Of a stretch of DNA of 64,000 bases, positions 1 through 17,321 are shown piece by piece. Position numbers and translations under genes: made by a program. The notes beneath the pieces are model-generated. The model was not told where the DNA came from, searched no databases, and worked only from the letters and a program-made list of their open reading frames with translations. The DNA lies in the NCBI RefSeq assembly GCF_000400995.2, contig NZ_DF238925.1:1-64000 (forward strand), given 5' to 3'. The stretch comes from Acidovorax sp. MR-S7. Lineage in GTDB: Bacteria; Pseudomonadota; Gammaproteobacteria; Burkholderiales; Burkholderiaceae_C. The first letter of the stretch is position 1. Each line of letters starts with the position of its first letter.

Positions 1-72
1 GGCCTGCGCTTCGCCATCCGTGAAGGCGGCCGTACCGTCGGCGCCGGCGTCGTGGCAAAGATCATTGCGTAA
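1..72 (+). CDS. tuf: Elongation factor Tu, C-terminal end (partial)
   Basis: Frame 1 from base 1 encodes 23 residues and TAA, including FAIREGGRTVGAG, the conserved last strand of EF-Tu domain 3. EF-Tu is the cytoplasmic GTPase that carries aminoacyl-tRNA to the ribosome. The rest of the gene lies before the window. Its place just before tRNA-Trp and secE-nusG is the usual betaproteobacterial order. Whether this is tufA or tufB cannot be told. Confidence 0.95.
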   Translation, partial: GLRFAIREGGRTVGAGVVAKIIA

Positions 73-83
73 TCAAGGGATCT

Positions 84-159
84 AGGGGTATAGCTCAATT
101 GGCAGAGCGTCGGTCTCCAAAACCGAAGGTTGTAGGTTCGATTCCTACTGCCCCTGCCA
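84..159 (+). tRNA. trpT: tRNA-Trp (CCA anticodon)
   Basis: A cloverleaf can be folded. The 7-bp acceptor stem pairs AGGGGTA (84-90) with TGCCCCT (149-155), with one T-G wobble. The anticodon CCA is at 117-119 in loop CTCCAAA, and TTCGATT forms the T loop. Discriminator G156 is followed by an encoded CCA (157-159). It lies between tuf and secE, as in Escherichia coli. Confidence 0.97.
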
Positions 160-175
160 CATAGCGTGGTACAGC

Positions 176-200
176 AAGCCCGCCAGCCTCTGGCGGGCTT
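176..200 (+). terminator. Hairpin after tRNA-Trp
   Basis: A perfect 11-bp stem (AAGCCCGCCAG with CTGGCGGGCTT, 3-nt loop) follows the tRNA. There is no T-run after it, so it may act as a processing or weak termination site between the tuf-tRNA transcript and secE-nusG. Confidence 0.45.
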
Positions 201-244
201 CGGCGTCTTGTGCGGCGCTGATCGAAGTCAGGATTTCTCGTCAT

Positions 245-628
245 ATGGCCACTTCTCAGGTTGAAACGGTTTCCACCGGCGCGGACAAGGCAAAGCTGTT
301 TGCTGCCGTGGCGCTCGTTCTTGCATCCGTCGCCGGCTTCTACCTGCTGAGCAAGCAGGGGGTGCTGGTGCAATGGTCGGCGTTGATCGTCGGCTTGGTG
401 GCTGCTGCAGCCGTGTTCCTGGTGTCGGAGCAGGGGCGCCAGTTCATCGGCTTTGCCCGTGATGCATGGCGTGAAGTGAAGAAGGTCGTCTGGCCTACGC
501 GCAAGGAAACCCTGCAGATGACGGGGTATGTGTTTGCGTTCGTGGTGGTGATGGCGCTCTTTCTCTGGCTGACGGACAAAACGCTGGAATGGGTGTTGTA
601 TGACCTCATTCTGGGCTGGAGGAAGTAA
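245..628 (+). CDS. secE: Protein translocase subunit SecE
   Basis: 127 residues. SecE is the essential small subunit of the SecYEG channel in the inner membrane. Two N-terminal hydrophobic stretches (about residues 19-37 and 42-60) are followed by an amphipathic segment and the conserved [19 protein letters not shown] motif (about 76-94). A third membrane helix (about 96-115) comes next. Three helices match the longer proteobacterial SecE form. The stop codon shares one base with the nusG start, so the two are translationally coupled. The start is the first ATG. Confidence 0.95.
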   Translation: MATSQVETVSTGADKAKLFAAVALVLASVAGFYLLSKQGVLVQWSALIVGLVAAAAVFLVSEQGRQFIGFARDAWREVKKVVWPTRKETLQMTGYVFAFVVVMALFLWLTDKTLEWVLYDLILGWRK

Positions 629-1218
629 TGGTGGACGGAGTAGAAATGAATAGCGCACTGCCCCCGGCCGATGTGGCGGGTGCATCCGATATGCGCTGGT
701 ACATCGTCCACGCCTACTCCGGCATGGAAAAGGCGGTGGAGCGCAACATCCAGGAGCGGATCGCTCGCGCGGGCATGCAGGCGAAGTTTGGGCGCATTCT
801 CGTACCGACCGAAGAGGTCGTAGAGATGAAGAATGACCAGCGCAAGACCACGGAGCGCAGACTTTTCCCGGGCTATGTGTTCGTCGAAATGGTGATGGAC
901 GACGACACATGGCACTTGGTCAAGCACACCAGCAAGGTGACCGGCTTCGTGGGCGGTGCCAAGAACCGTCCGGCTCCGATTTCCGAAGAGGAAGTCCAGA
1001 AGATCGTGAGCCAGATGGAGCAGGGCACCGACAAGCCGCGCCACAAGGTGGAGTTCATGGTAGGCGAGCTCGTGCGTGTCAAGGAAGGCCCATTCACGGA
1101 TTTCAATGGCTCCGTGGAAGAAGTCAACTACGAGAAGAGCCGCCTGCGTGTGTCGGTCATGATCTTTGGCCGTTCCACCCCGGTGGAGCTTGAATTCAGC
1201 CAGGTCGAGAAGACCTGA
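628..1218 (+). CDS. nusG: Transcription termination/antitermination protein NusG
   Basis: 196 residues. The NGN domain begins at [19 protein letters not shown] and carries the usual [17 protein letters not shown] segment that contacts RNA polymerase. A C-terminal KOW domain (about 143-196) contains [18 protein letters not shown]. NusG links RNA polymerase to Rho or to the ribosome. The ATG at 628 overlaps the secE stop and has GGAGG upstream. An ATG at 646 also has a GGAG five bases upstream and would give 190 residues, so the exact start is uncertain. Confidence 0.95.
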   Translation: MVDGVEMNSALPPADVAGASDMRWYIVHAYSGMEKAVERNIQERIARAGMQAKFGRILVPTEEVVEMKNDQRKTTERRLFPGYVFVEMVMDDDTWHLVKHTSKVTGFVGGAKNRPAPISEEEVQKIVSQMEQGTDKPRHKVEFMVGELVRVKEGPFTDFNGSVEEVNYEKSRLRVSVMIFGRSTPVELEFSQVEKT

Positions 1219-1340
1219 GCCTCTACAGCAGAATTTGCGTCCGCACTTGTCCGGCTCGGTGCGGCGCTGGATTGTCAAGAGTCGATAAACCCCGGGGAGC
1301 TTGGCTGCAAGGCTGGGCGCTGTACCCGTAAGGAGCAACC
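1219..1340 (+). promoter_or_regulatory. Leader of rplK-rplA
   Basis: 122 non-coding bases separate nusG from rplK. They hold an inverted repeat, CCGCAC (1241-1246) with GTGCGG (1259-1264). In well-studied bacteria the L1 protein represses this operon by binding the rplK leader, and this segment is where that site would be. No specific L1 motif was confirmed by eye. Confidence 0.3.
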
Positions 1341-1772
1341 ATGGCGAAGAAAATCGTCGGCTTCATCAAGCTGCAAGTGCCAGCTGGTAAGGCCAATCCG
1401 TCCCCCCCGATCGGTCCGGCATTGGGCCAGCGTGGCCTCAACATCATGGAGTTCTGCAAGGCTTTCAACGCCCAGACCCAGGGTGTGGAACCTGGCCTGC
1501 CGCTGCCCGTGGTCATCACGGCTTTCGCGGACAAGAGCTTCACCTTCATCATCAAGACGCCGCCTGCGACGACGCTGATCAAGAAGGCCATCAAGCTGGA
1601 GAAGGGCTCGTCCAATGCGATGAGCACCAAGGTCGGCAAGATCTCCCGTGCCCAGCTGGAGGAAATCGCCAAGACCAAGATGAAGGACATGAACGCTGCC
1701 AGCGTGGACGCCGCAGTGCGCACGCTGGCCGGCTCCGCCCGTTCCATGGGCGTGACGGTGGAGGGTCTGTAA
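1341..1772 (+). CDS. rplK: 50S ribosomal protein L11
   Basis: 143 residues, the normal length. The N-terminal domain starts [21 protein letters not shown] and continues [19 protein letters not shown]. The C-terminal 23S rRNA-binding domain contains [21 protein letters not shown]11 forms part of the GTPase-associated centre and is needed for RelA activation. AAGGAG precedes the ATG. The stop abuts the rplA start without a gap. Confidence 0.97.
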   Translation: MAKKIVGFIKLQVPAGKANPSPPIGPALGQRGLNIMEFCKAFNAQTQGVEPGLPLPVVITAFADKSFTFIIKTPPATTLIKKAIKLEKGSSNAMSTKVGKISRAQLEEIAKTKMKDMNAASVDAAVRTLAGSARSMGVTVEGL

Positions 1773-2468
1773 ATGGCTAAGCTGACCAAGAAGCAAAAGG
1801 CCCTGCAGGGCAAGGTCGACAGCACCAAGCTGTATCCCTTCCCCGAGGCACTGGCCCTGGTGAAGGAAGCCGCGACGGCCAAGTTCGACGAGTCCATCGA
1901 CGTGGCGGTGCAGCTCGGCGTGGACGCCAAGAAGTCCGACCAGGTGGTGCGTGGCGCTGTGGTGCTACCCAATGGCACTGGCAAGACCACCCGCGTCGCT
2001 GTGTTCGCTCAAGGTGCCAAGGCCGAAGAAGCCAAGGCTGCTGGTGCAGACGTGGTGGGCATGGATGACCTGGCTGCCCAGGTGAAGGCAGGCGACATGC
2101 CTTTCGATGTGGTTATCGCCGCGCCGGATGCCATGCGCGTGGTGGGCACGCTGGGCCAGATCCTGGGCCCGCGCGGCCTGATGCCCAACCCCAAGGTTGG
2201 CACCGTGACGCCCGACGTGGCGACGGCCGTGAAGAACGCCAAGGCAGGTCAGGTGCAGTTCCGCGTGGACAAGGCCGGCATCATCCACAGCACGATCGGC
2301 CGCCGCTCGTTCGACAACGACAAGCTGCAGGGCAACCTGGCGGCACTGATCGAAGCGCTGAACAAGGCAAAGCCCGCGACCAGCAAGGGTGTGTACCTGC
2401 GCAAGGTGGCGGTGTCGTCGACCATGGGCCTGGGCGTGCGCGTGGACACCCAATCCATCTCGGCGTGA
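1773..2468 (+). CDS. rplA: 50S ribosomal protein L1
   Basis: 231 residues, full length. It starts [17 protein letters not shown] and has the signature region [20 protein letters not shown] followed by [12 protein letters not shown]1 binds the 23S rRNA L1 stalk and in many bacteria represses its own operon. It directly follows rplK with no intergenic base, which supports co-translation. Confidence 0.97.
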   Translation: MAKLTKKQKALQGKVDSTKLYPFPEALALVKEAATAKFDESIDVAVQLGVDAKKSDQVVRGAVVLPNGTGKTTRVAVFAQGAKAEEAKAAGADVVGMDDLAAQVKAGDMPFDVVIAAPDAMRVVGTLGQILGPRGLMPNPKVGTVTPDVATAVKNAKAGQVQFRVDKAGIIHSTIGRRSFDNDKLQGNLAALIEALNKAKPATSKGVYLRKVAVSSTMGLGVRVDTQSISA

Positions 2469-2704
2469 TGGCATGAGATCTTGAAGCATCCATAAGGGTG
2501 CTTCGGTGGTGGGCCGGCGCAGCGATGCGCCGGGCCATCCAAGACCGTTGGCGGGCAGGAGGAATGTCCTTAAATCCGCTGGAGCCAACGCAGATGGCGA
2601 TCCCGCTGCTGATGGAATGGAAGTTCCGAAACAGTTGGTCGCTGCAAACCAAGAGCGCGCACGAAAGGACTTGTCCTAGAGTAGCGCATATGAAGGAGTA
2701 GACC
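2469..2704 (+). promoter_or_regulatory. L10 leader of rplJ-rplL (autoregulatory mRNA region)
   Basis: 236 non-coding bases before rplJ hold two clear hairpins. One is GAAGCATCC-ATAA-GGGTGCTTC (2483-2504) with a single G-U pair. The other is a GC-rich stem (about 2512-2534) around GCGA. In bacteria the L10-L7/L12 complex binds a structured leader here and blocks rplJ translation. Position and structure fit that element, but the kink-turn was not verified. A promoter for rplJL-rpoBC may also lie here. Confidence 0.6.
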
Positions 2705-3211
2705 TTGAGTCTTAATCGCAGTGAGAAAGAAGCGGTCATCAATGAAGTGACCAGCCTCGCCGCTAAAGCTCAAACGCTCGTGATCGCGGAATACCGTGGC
2801 ATCACGGTGGCCGACATGACCAAACTGCGCGTGGATGCACGCAGCAAGGGTGTGAGCCTGAGTGTTCTGAAGAACACCCTGGCGCGCCGTGCTGTGGCAG
2901 GCAGCCAGTTCGACGTGGTGGCCGACCAGATGACCGGTCCTCTGATCTACGGCTTCTCCGAAGACGCTGTGGCCGCCGCCAAGGTGGTGGCCGATTTCGC
3001 GAAGACCAACGACAAGCTGGTGATTCGCGGCGGCGCTTTCGGCGGCAAGGCCCTGGACGTGAACGGCGTGAAGCAACTGGCCAACATCCCTTCCAAGGAA
3101 GTGCTGCTGGCTCAGCTGTGTGGCTTGCTGATGTCGCCGATCTCCCGCACCGCCGTGGTGCTGGGTGCCCTGGCGACCAAGAAAGGCGAAGGCGAACCTG
3201 CTGCCGCTTAA
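2705..3211 (+). CDS. rplJ: 50S ribosomal protein L10
   Basis: 168 residues from a TTG start with AAGGAG about six bases upstream. The sequence [20 protein letters not shown] and the motif [14 protein letters not shown] are typical of L10. L10 anchors L7/L12 dimers on the ribosomal stalk and regulates this operon through the leader before it. The C-terminal alpha helix that carries L7/L12 is present (to about 160). Confidence 0.97.
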   Translation: MSLNRSEKEAVINEVTSLAAKAQTLVIAEYRGITVADMTKLRVDARSKGVSLSVLKNTLARRAVAGSQFDVVADQMTGPLIYGFSEDAVAAAKVVADFAKTNDKLVIRGGAFGGKALDVNGVKQLANIPSKEVLLAQLCGLLMSPISRTAVVLGALATKKGEGEPAAA

Positions 3212-3260
3212 ATAGCGCACGCAGACGTCCCCTCTTAAAACCAATTGTTAGGAAATCAAA

Positions 3261-3641
<381 letters not shown>

Positions 3642-3658
3642 TCAGGCTGGTCCTGCCG

Positions 3659-3691
3659 GGCTGGAGGTCTTGCGAAAGGCCTCCAGCCTTT
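3659..3691 (+). terminator. rplL-rpoB attenuator hairpin
   Basis: GGCTGGAGG (3659-3667) pairs with CCTCCAGCC (3680-3688), with an inner CTT/AAG pairing, followed by TTT. In E. coli a partial terminator between rplL and rpoB lowers rpoBC expression relative to the ribosomal genes, and this hairpin is in the same place. The 255-bp gap before rpoB holds no gene. Confidence 0.7.
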
Positions 3692-3917
3692 GGTGCTTAT
3701 GGAATCCATATTCCAGAGCGCACCAGAAAGCGGCCTTGGGGCTGTTTTCTAGTGTCTTCTGACCCATTCCGACCGCGGAAGACGCCTTGGTCCGGGCGAT
3801 GTGCAACGCATCGCCGTCCGCCATGGTTGGTAGTGGCCAACCGCCAAGCCCGCAAGGTGGCTTCCTTGTGGGGCAATCGTCGAAGACCCCATTGTCATGT
3901 CTTTGCCCGGAGATCTC

Positions 3918-8042
<4,125 letters not shown>

Positions 8043-8049
8043 AAAAATG

Positions 8050-8125
8050 AGCTGCTTGCGCTTGGTTGACAAGGATTTGAGGGTGTTTTCACTCTCAAAT
8101 CCAATGCAGGCAAGCGCAACCAGCT
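8050..8125 (+). repeat. Nested palindrome between rpoB and rpoC
   Basis: Outer arms AGCTGCTTGCGCTTG (8050-8064) and CAAGCGCAACCAGCT (8111-8125) pair at 14 of 15 positions. Inside them GGATTTGAGGGTG (8073-8085) pairs with CACTCTCAAATCC (8090-8102) at 12 of 13 positions around TTTT. The block is AT-richer than its flanks and looks like a mobile intergenic palindromic repeat. It could also stabilise or attenuate the rpoBC mRNA. Confidence 0.75.
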
Positions 8126-8154
8126 ATGAAATTTGACGAAAAGGAAAGAGTCAC

Positions 8155-12390
<4,236 letters not shown>

Positions 12391-12435
12391 GCCTGCCATG
12401 CCGCCCGTGCTGCTTGCCAGTACGGGCGCCTGAAC

Positions 12436-12479
12436 GCTCCCGTTGCGCCCTCCCGGCGAAGCGGGAGCTTCTTTATTTT
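12436..12479 (+). terminator. Rho-independent terminator of rpoC operon
   Basis: GCTCCCG (12436-12442) can pair with CGGGAGC (12462-12468). A tighter stem CTCCCG-GCGAAG-CGGGAG (12450-12467) is the better terminator fold. It is followed by TTCTTTATTTT. It closes the ribosomal/RNA polymerase operon before the next gene. Confidence 0.85.
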
Positions 12480-12490
12480 GGACTCGTGAA

Positions 12491-13024
12491 ATGGTGACCA
12501 CCTGGCTCCTGCTGGCACTGCTGCTGTTCTGGGCGGTGGGCGCCTACAACCGGCTCATCCGCCTGCGTTCGGCTGCGCTGCAGGCTTTCGGCGGCCTGGA
12601 CACCTACATGGTGCGGCTGATCGCGCTGATGGGCGAATACCAGGCTGCGCGCGGCGCCGTGGAGGGGCCGCGTGCGCCGGGGGCCGACACGCATGCGGCC
12701 CTGGGCGCGGCCACCACGCAGTTCGGCGCCTCGCTGGCCGTGGCGCGAGCCCGGCCGCTGGATGCCGAAGCCGCCGCCGCCCTGTCTGCGGGCGTCCACG
12801 TACTGGAGGCCGCCTGGCAGGCCGTGGTGCGCGAAGCCGCCGCTCCCGATGTGCCCGACGCCCTCGCGCCCTGGATCCGCCAGCGCGAACAACTGGCCCT
12901 GCAGAGCGCTACGGCGCTGGAGCAGTTCAACACGGCCGTGGCGCAGTACAACCAGGGCATCGTGCAGTTCCCGGCCAGCCTGCTGGCGTGGCTGTTCGGC
13001 TTCAAGAAGGCGCAACCGCTGTGA
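12491..13024 (+). CDS. LemA-like membrane-anchored protein
   Basis: 177 residues. An N-terminal membrane helix (TWLLLALLLFWAVGAYN, about 3-19) is followed by NRLIRLRSAALQAFGGLD. The C-terminus FNTAVAQYNQGIVQFPASLL resembles the LemA family ending, in which a membrane-anchored helical bundle precedes a YN..V..FP motif. The function of LemA proteins is not established. I chose the ATG at 12491 because a longer reading would begin inside the rpoC terminator. The stop overlaps the rsmB start (GTGA), so the two are probably co-translated. Confidence 0.7.
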   Translation: MVTTWLLLALLLFWAVGAYNRLIRLRSAALQAFGGLDTYMVRLIALMGEYQAARGAVEGPRAPGADTHAALGAATTQFGASLAVARARPLDAEAAAALSAGVHVLEAAWQAVVREAAAPDVPDALAPWIRQREQLALQSATALEQFNTAVAQYNQGIVQFPASLLAWLFGFKKAQPL

Positions 13025-14367
13025 CCGCTTCTCCCTCTCCAACGCCAGCGCCAGCGCTGTGGGTGCTGCTCGACGCCACGGCCGCGGCCCTGCAGGCCGT
13101 GCGAGCCGGCCAGTCCGGGACGGCGGCACTGGACACCGTGGATGCCTCTCTGCGCCCCGGCGTGCGGGCCCTGCTGTTCCAGGCGCTGCGCCACCTGGGC
13201 CGCGCACAGGCCCTGCGCAGAGCGCTGGCGCCGCGCCAGCCCCCGGCCCGCGTGGACGCGCTGCTGTGCACTGCGCTGGCCCTGGCCTGGAACCCGGAGC
13301 AGGCGCCCTATGCACCGTTCACGCTGGTCAGCCAGGCCGTCGAGGCCGCCAAGCGTAGCCCCGCCACCCGCGCGCAGGCCGGCTTCGTCAACGCCTGCCT
13401 GCGGCGCTTCCTGCGCGAGCGCGACGCACTGGTGGCTGCCACCGACCGAGACGAAGTGGCCCTATGGAACCACCCGGCCTGGTGGATCGCCCGCCTGCGC
13501 CGCGACCACCCCTGGCAGTGGCAGCAGATTCTGCAGGCCAACAACGCGCAGGCACCCATGGCGCTGCGTGTTTCCAAGTCAAAAAGCACTCCAGCGCAAT
13601 ACTGTCAAGCGCTGGCAGCTATCAATATGGAAGCTTATCCGGACGGCGACAGCGGCGTGGTGCTGCGCCGGCCCCTGCCCGTGGCGCAACTGCCGGGCTT
13701 TGCCGACGGCGTGGTCTCCGTGCAAGACGCCGCCGCGCAGATGGCCGCGCCCTTGCTGCTCCAAGGGCTGGATGCGCGCCAGCCCCTGCGCCTGCTCGAC
13801 GCCTGCGCCGCGCCCGGCGGCAAGACGGCCCATCTGCTGGAGTGGGCGCAGGCCCTGGGTGCGCCCTGGCAGGTCACGGCGCTCGAAATGGACGCCTCCC
13901 GTGCCGCCCGCATCCACGACACCCTGCGCCGCCTGCGGCTGCAGGCCGACGTACGCGTGGCCGACGCGGGCGTGCCCGCAGACTGGTGGGACGGCCAGCT
14001 GTTCGACGCCATCCTGCTCGATGCGCCCTGCACCGCATCGGGCATCGTGCGCCGCCATCCGGACGTGCGCTGGCTGCGGCGCGAGAGCGATATCGCCCAG
14101 CTCGCCGTGCTGCAGGCGCGGCTGCTGGGCGCGCTCTGGCCCCTGCTCAAGCCCGGCGGGCGGCTGCTCTATTGCACCTGTTCCGTGTTCCGCGCCGAGG
14201 GGCAGGAGCAGGTTCAGGCGTTTCTTGCGCACAACACCGATGCGCGCCTGGCACCTTCTCCGGGCCATTTATTGCCCGCCAATCCGGACAAGGCAGGTGC
14301 GCTTGGGGACAATGCTGCGGGTGAGCACGACGGTTTCTTCTACGCACTGCTGCACAAGGCCGCCTGA
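13021..14367 (+). CDS. rsmB: 16S rRNA (cytosine-967-C5) methyltransferase RsmB
   Basis: 448 residues from a GTG overlapping the previous stop. An N-terminal NusB-like RNA-binding domain (about 5-150) is followed by the SAM-dependent methyltransferase domain. It has LLDACAAPGGKTAHLLE (motif I), LLDAPCTASGIVRRHPDVRW with the PC catalytic region, and LLYCTCSVFRAEGQEQV with the second catalytic Cys. RsmB methylates C967 of 16S rRNA. Residues about 186-202 are encoded by an inserted palindromic repeat (see the separate entry), just before the methyltransferase core. The frame stays open. Confidence 0.93.
   Translation: MTASPSPTPAPALWVLLDATAAALQAVRAGQSGTAALDTVDASLRPGVRALLFQALRHLGRAQALRRALAPRQPPARVDALLCTALALAWNPEQAPYAPFTLVSQAVEAAKRSPATRAQAGFVNACLRRFLRERDALVAATDRDEVALWNHPAWWIARLRRDHPWQWQQILQANNAQAPMALRVSKSKSTPAQYCQALAAINMEAYPDGDSGVVLRRPLPVAQLPGFADGVVSVQDAAAQMAAPLLLQGLDARQPLRLLDACAAPGGKTAHLLEWAQALGAPWQVTALEMDASRAARIHDTLRRLRLQADVRVADAGVPADWWDGQLFDAILLDAPCTASGIVRRHPDVRWLRRESDIAQLAVLQARLLGALWPLLKPGGRLLYCTCSVFRAEGQEQVQAFLAHNTDARLAPSPGHLLPANPDKAGALGDNAAGEHDGFFYALLHKAA
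13578..13626 (+). repeat. Palindromic repeat element inside rsmB
   Basis: The block from GTCAAAAAGCACT to GGCAGCTATCAATAT is AT-richer than the surrounding rsmB. It contains the inverted repeat CCAGCGC (13591-13597) / GCGCTGG (13609-13615) and ends in AGCTATCAAT, close to AGCTATGAAAT at the end of the rpoB-rpoC palindrome. I recognise this pattern as a common intergenic repeat in Comamonadaceae. Here it lies in frame inside a coding sequence. Confidence 0.65.
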
Positions 14368-14998
14368 GGGGGGCGCCCGCCGGCGCCGATGGGTGCCGGC
14401 CTTGCTGCTCTGCCTGGCGGCCCTGCTGGTCCTCCTGGCGCCGCCCGTGCGGGCGCAAGGCCACGGGGACATTGCTGAAATGCAGCTCGAGCACACGGCC
14501 GAGGGCCTGTTCCTCACGGCCGCGCTGCCCCTGGAGCTGCCCAGCCTGGTGGAGGACGCGCTCTACAAGGGCATCTCCATGTATTTCGTGACCGAGGCCG
14601 AGGTGCTGCGCCAACGCTGGTACTGGTCCGACAAAGTCGTAGCGCGTGCGGCCCGCTACCTGCGCCTGAGCTACCAGCCGCTCACGCGCCGCTGGCGGCT
14701 GGCGCAATCGTCCACGCCGTTTTCCGCCAGCGGCCTTGGCGTGTCGCTCGGGCAGAACTTCGAGGAGCTGTCCGAGGCGCTCTCGGCCATGCAGCGCATC
14801 GCACGCTGGAAGATCGCCGACGAGGGCGTGCTCGACGACGATGCGTCCTACCTGGTGAACTTCCAGTTCCGGCTGGACATGTCGCAGCTGCCGCGCCCCA
14901 TGCAGATCGGCGCCGTAGGCCGGTCCGGCTGGACGCTGCAACTGGCGCGCAGCATGCGCGCGCCTGCGCTGGAACGCACGGCGGAAGGCGCGCAATGA
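14312..14998 (+). CDS. DUF4390 protein, probably exported
   Basis: About 228 residues from the ATG at 14312. A basic stretch (GARRRRW) precedes a hydrophobic run (PALLLCLAALLVLLAPPVRA) that looks like a signal peptide cut before QGHG. The mature part (GLFLTAALPLELPSLVEDAL, VTEAEVLRQRWYWSDK, YLVNFQFRLDMSQLPRPMQI) is typical of DUF4390, which lies beside NtrY-like kinases in Betaproteobacteria. Starting at GTG 14393 would remove the basic region, so the earlier ATG, overlapping rsmB, is preferred but unproven. The stop overlaps the next start (ATGA). Confidence 0.8.
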   Translation: MLRVSTTVSSTHCCTRPPEGGARRRRWVPALLLCLAALLVLLAPPVRAQGHGDIAEMQLEHTAEGLFLTAALPLELPSLVEDALYKGISMYFVTEAEVLRQRWYWSDKVVARAARYLRLSYQPLTRRWRLAQSSTPFSASGLGVSLGQNFEELSEALSAMQRIARWKIADEGVLDDDASYLVNFQFRLDMSQLPRPMQIGAVGRSGWTLQLARSMRAPALERTAEGAQ

Positions 14999-17283
14999 AC
15001 GCAGACGAACATCGACCCGCCGGCTCCGCGCGCAGGGCCGCCAGCCGCACCCGTGCCGTGCGCTGGGCGCTGGGCATGGGCGTGGGGTTGATGTGCGCCA
15101 TCGGCCTGGTGCTGCTGTTCCTGCTCACCCAGGCCACCAACAACCGGGCCCTGTACGAGCGCAACTTCACCTGGCTGCTGGGCGTGAACGTGCTGGTGGC
15201 GCTGGTGCTGTTCACGGTGCTGGTCTGGGGCGCAGTGCGTTTGGGCGTGCGCCTCAAGCGCGGGCGCTTCGGCAGTCGTCTGCTCGTCAAGCTGGCGGGC
15301 ATCTTCGGCCTGGTGGGCGTAGTGCCGGGGCTGCTGATCTATGTGGTTTCCTACCAGTTCGTGTCGCGCTCCATCGAAAGCTGGTTCGACGTGCGGGTGG
15401 AGGGCGCGCTCTCGGCGGGCGTGAGCCTGGCGCGCGTCACGCTGGACACCATCGCCGGCGACCTCGCCTCCAAGACACGCACCGCCAGCAGCCAGCTCGC
15501 CCAGGTGCCGGACGCGGCCGCGGGGCTGGTGCTCGAGCGCATGCGCGACCAGCTCGGCGCCACCGACCTCGTGCTCTGGAGCGCGTCGGGGCAGCCCCTG
15601 GCCAGCGCGGGCCAATCCCGCTTCAGCTTGAACCCCGAACGTCCTGGTATCCAGCAGTTCCGCAACGCGCGCCAGCAGCGCGCCACGTTCCAGATCGAGG
15701 GGCTGGACGACATCACCGACCCGCAGGCCGTGGACAACGCGCGGGTGCGCGCCCTGGTCGTGGTGCAAAGTCCGGGCGTGGGCCTGTTGGCCGAGCCGCG
15801 CTTCCTGCAGGCCACGCTGCCCCTGCCGCAGGCGCTGGTCGCCAATGCCATCGCCGTGCAGGAGGCCAACCGCGAATACCAGGAGCGTGCGCTGGCGCGC
15901 GGCGGCCTGCGGCGCATGTACATCGGCACGCTGACCCTGGCGCTGTTCCTGGCCGTGTTCGGCGCCGTGCTGCTTGCCGTGCTGCTGGGCCACCAGATCG
16001 CGCGGCCGCTGCTGGTGCTGGCCGATGGCGTGCGCGAGGTCGCCGCGGGCAACCTGGCGCCGAAGGCCGCGCTGCAAAGCCGCGACGAGCTGGGAGGCCT
16101 CACGCGCTCGTTCGCGCTCATGACCCAGCAGCTGGCGGATGCACGGGCTGCCGCGCTGCAAAGCATGGGCGCCCTCGACGACGCGCGCGGCCGCCTGCAG
16201 ACTATCCTGGACAACCTGACGGCCGGCGTCATCGTGCTCGACGCGCAGGGCGTCATCCGCTCCTCCAACCCAGGCGCCACGCGCATCCTGCGCGCACCGC
16301 TGGCCGCCTACGAAGGCCGCGCACTGGCGGACGTGCCCGGCCTGGCGGACTTCGCCGCAGCGGTGCAGCGGCAGTTCGACACCTTCCAGCTCGACCGTGA
16401 CCAGCACAGCCTCGACCACTGGCAACACCCGTTCGAGCTGCACGGCGCGGGTGGCGGCGTCGCGGCGCAGGGCACCAGCCTCGTGGCCCGTGGCGCCGAG
16501 CTGCCCGACGACGCACGGCTGCTGGTGTTCGACGACATCTCCGAAATCGTCTCTGCCCAGCGCGCCCAGGCTTGGGGCGAGGTGGCGCGCCGCCTGGCGC
16601 ACGAAATCAAGAACCCGCTCACCCCCATCCAGCTCTCGGCCGAGCGCCTTGCACTCAAGCTCGACGGCAAGCTGCCCGAGGCCGAGCAGGCCGTGCTCAC
16701 CAAATCCGTCAAGACCATCGTGGACCAGGTGGATGCCATGAAGCGCCTAGTCAACGAATTCCGCGATTACGCGCGCCTGCCGGCGGCGGAGTTGCACCCG
16801 CTGGATCTCAACGCCCTGGTGACCGACGTGCTGCAGCTTTATGGCGCAGAAAATGCCACGGTGCCGGTCGAGGCGGAACTCGACCCCCAGTGCCCGTCCA
16901 TCGCTGGTGACGCACAGCAACTGCGCCAGGTGGTGCACAACCTTCTGCAGAACGCGCAGGATGCCACGCAGCAGGCAGCGGAACAGGGCGGCAAGCCGTT
17001 GCGGCCCGTGCGCATCGCCACGCGCTGGAGCGGATCGTCGCAGCGCGTGCGTCTTACCGTCTCGGATTGCGGGCAGGGATTCCCGGCACACATCCTGCAA
17101 CGCGCCTTCGAGCCCTACGTGACCACCAAGCCCCGCGGAACAGGCCTGGGCTTGGCGGTCGTCAAGAAAATCGCCGACGAGCATGGCGCCCGTATCGACC
17201 TGGCCAATCGCATTGAAAACGGCGTGGTGATGGGCGCCCAAGTGTCGCTATCATTCGCCCCTGGGCTGGCGGTTGCGCATTGA
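14995..17283 (+). CDS. NtrY-like membrane sensor histidine kinase
   Basis: 762 residues. Three hydrophobic segments lie at about 23-45, 57-80 and 97-120, and a fourth at about 305-330 is followed by HAMP. A PAS-like region lies at about 385-480. The HisKA H-box is ARRLAHEIKNPLTPIQLS with His536. HATPase motifs are LLQNAQDAT (N box), VRLTVSDCGQGFP (G1) and TTKPRGTGLGLAVVKKI (G2). NtrY-type kinases phosphorylate NtrX and are linked to nitrogen, redox or envelope signals. It overlaps DUF4390 and is followed 38 bases later by its likely partner regulator. Confidence 0.9.
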   Translation: MNADEHRPAGSARRAASRTRAVRWALGMGVGLMCAIGLVLLFLLTQATNNRALYERNFTWLLGVNVLVALVLFTVLVWGAVRLGVRLKRGRFGSRLLVKLAGIFGLVGVVPGLLIYVVSYQFVSRSIESWFDVRVEGALSAGVSLARVTLDTIAGDLASKTRTASSQLAQVPDAAAGLVLERMRDQLGATDLVLWSASGQPLASAGQSRFSLNPERPGIQQFRNARQQRATFQIEGLDDITDPQAVDNARVRALVVVQSPGVGLLAEPRFLQATLPLPQALVANAIAVQEANREYQERALARGGLRRMYIGTLTLALFLAVFGAVLLAVLLGHQIARPLLVLADGVREVAAGNLAPKAALQSRDELGGLTRSFALMTQQLADARAAALQSMGALDDARGRLQTILDNLTAGVIVLDAQGVIRSSNPGATRILRAPLAAYEGRALADVPGLADFAAAVQRQFDTFQLDRDQHSLDHWQHPFELHGAGGGVAAQGTSLVARGAELPDDARLLVFDDISEIVSAQRAQAWGEVARRLAHEIKNPLTPIQLSAERLALKLDGKLPEAEQAVLTKSVKTIVDQVDAMKRLVNEFRDYARLPAAELHPLDLNALVTDVLQLYGAENATVPVEAELDPQCPSIAGDAQQLRQVVHNLLQNAQDATQQAAEQGGKPLRPVRIATRWSGSSQRVRLTVSDCGQGFPAHILQRAFEPYVTTKPRGTGLGLAVVKKIADEHGARIDLANRIENGVVMGAQVSLSFAPGLAVAH

Positions 17284-17321
17284 CAACACCGCCGCATAGG
17301 CAGTAAGAGCGCACTGAACAC

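Noticed and set aside
12443-12490. An upstream TTG start for the LemA-like protein
   Set aside because: It lies within the rpoC terminator stem. The ATG at 12491 gives the expected membrane-anchor start.
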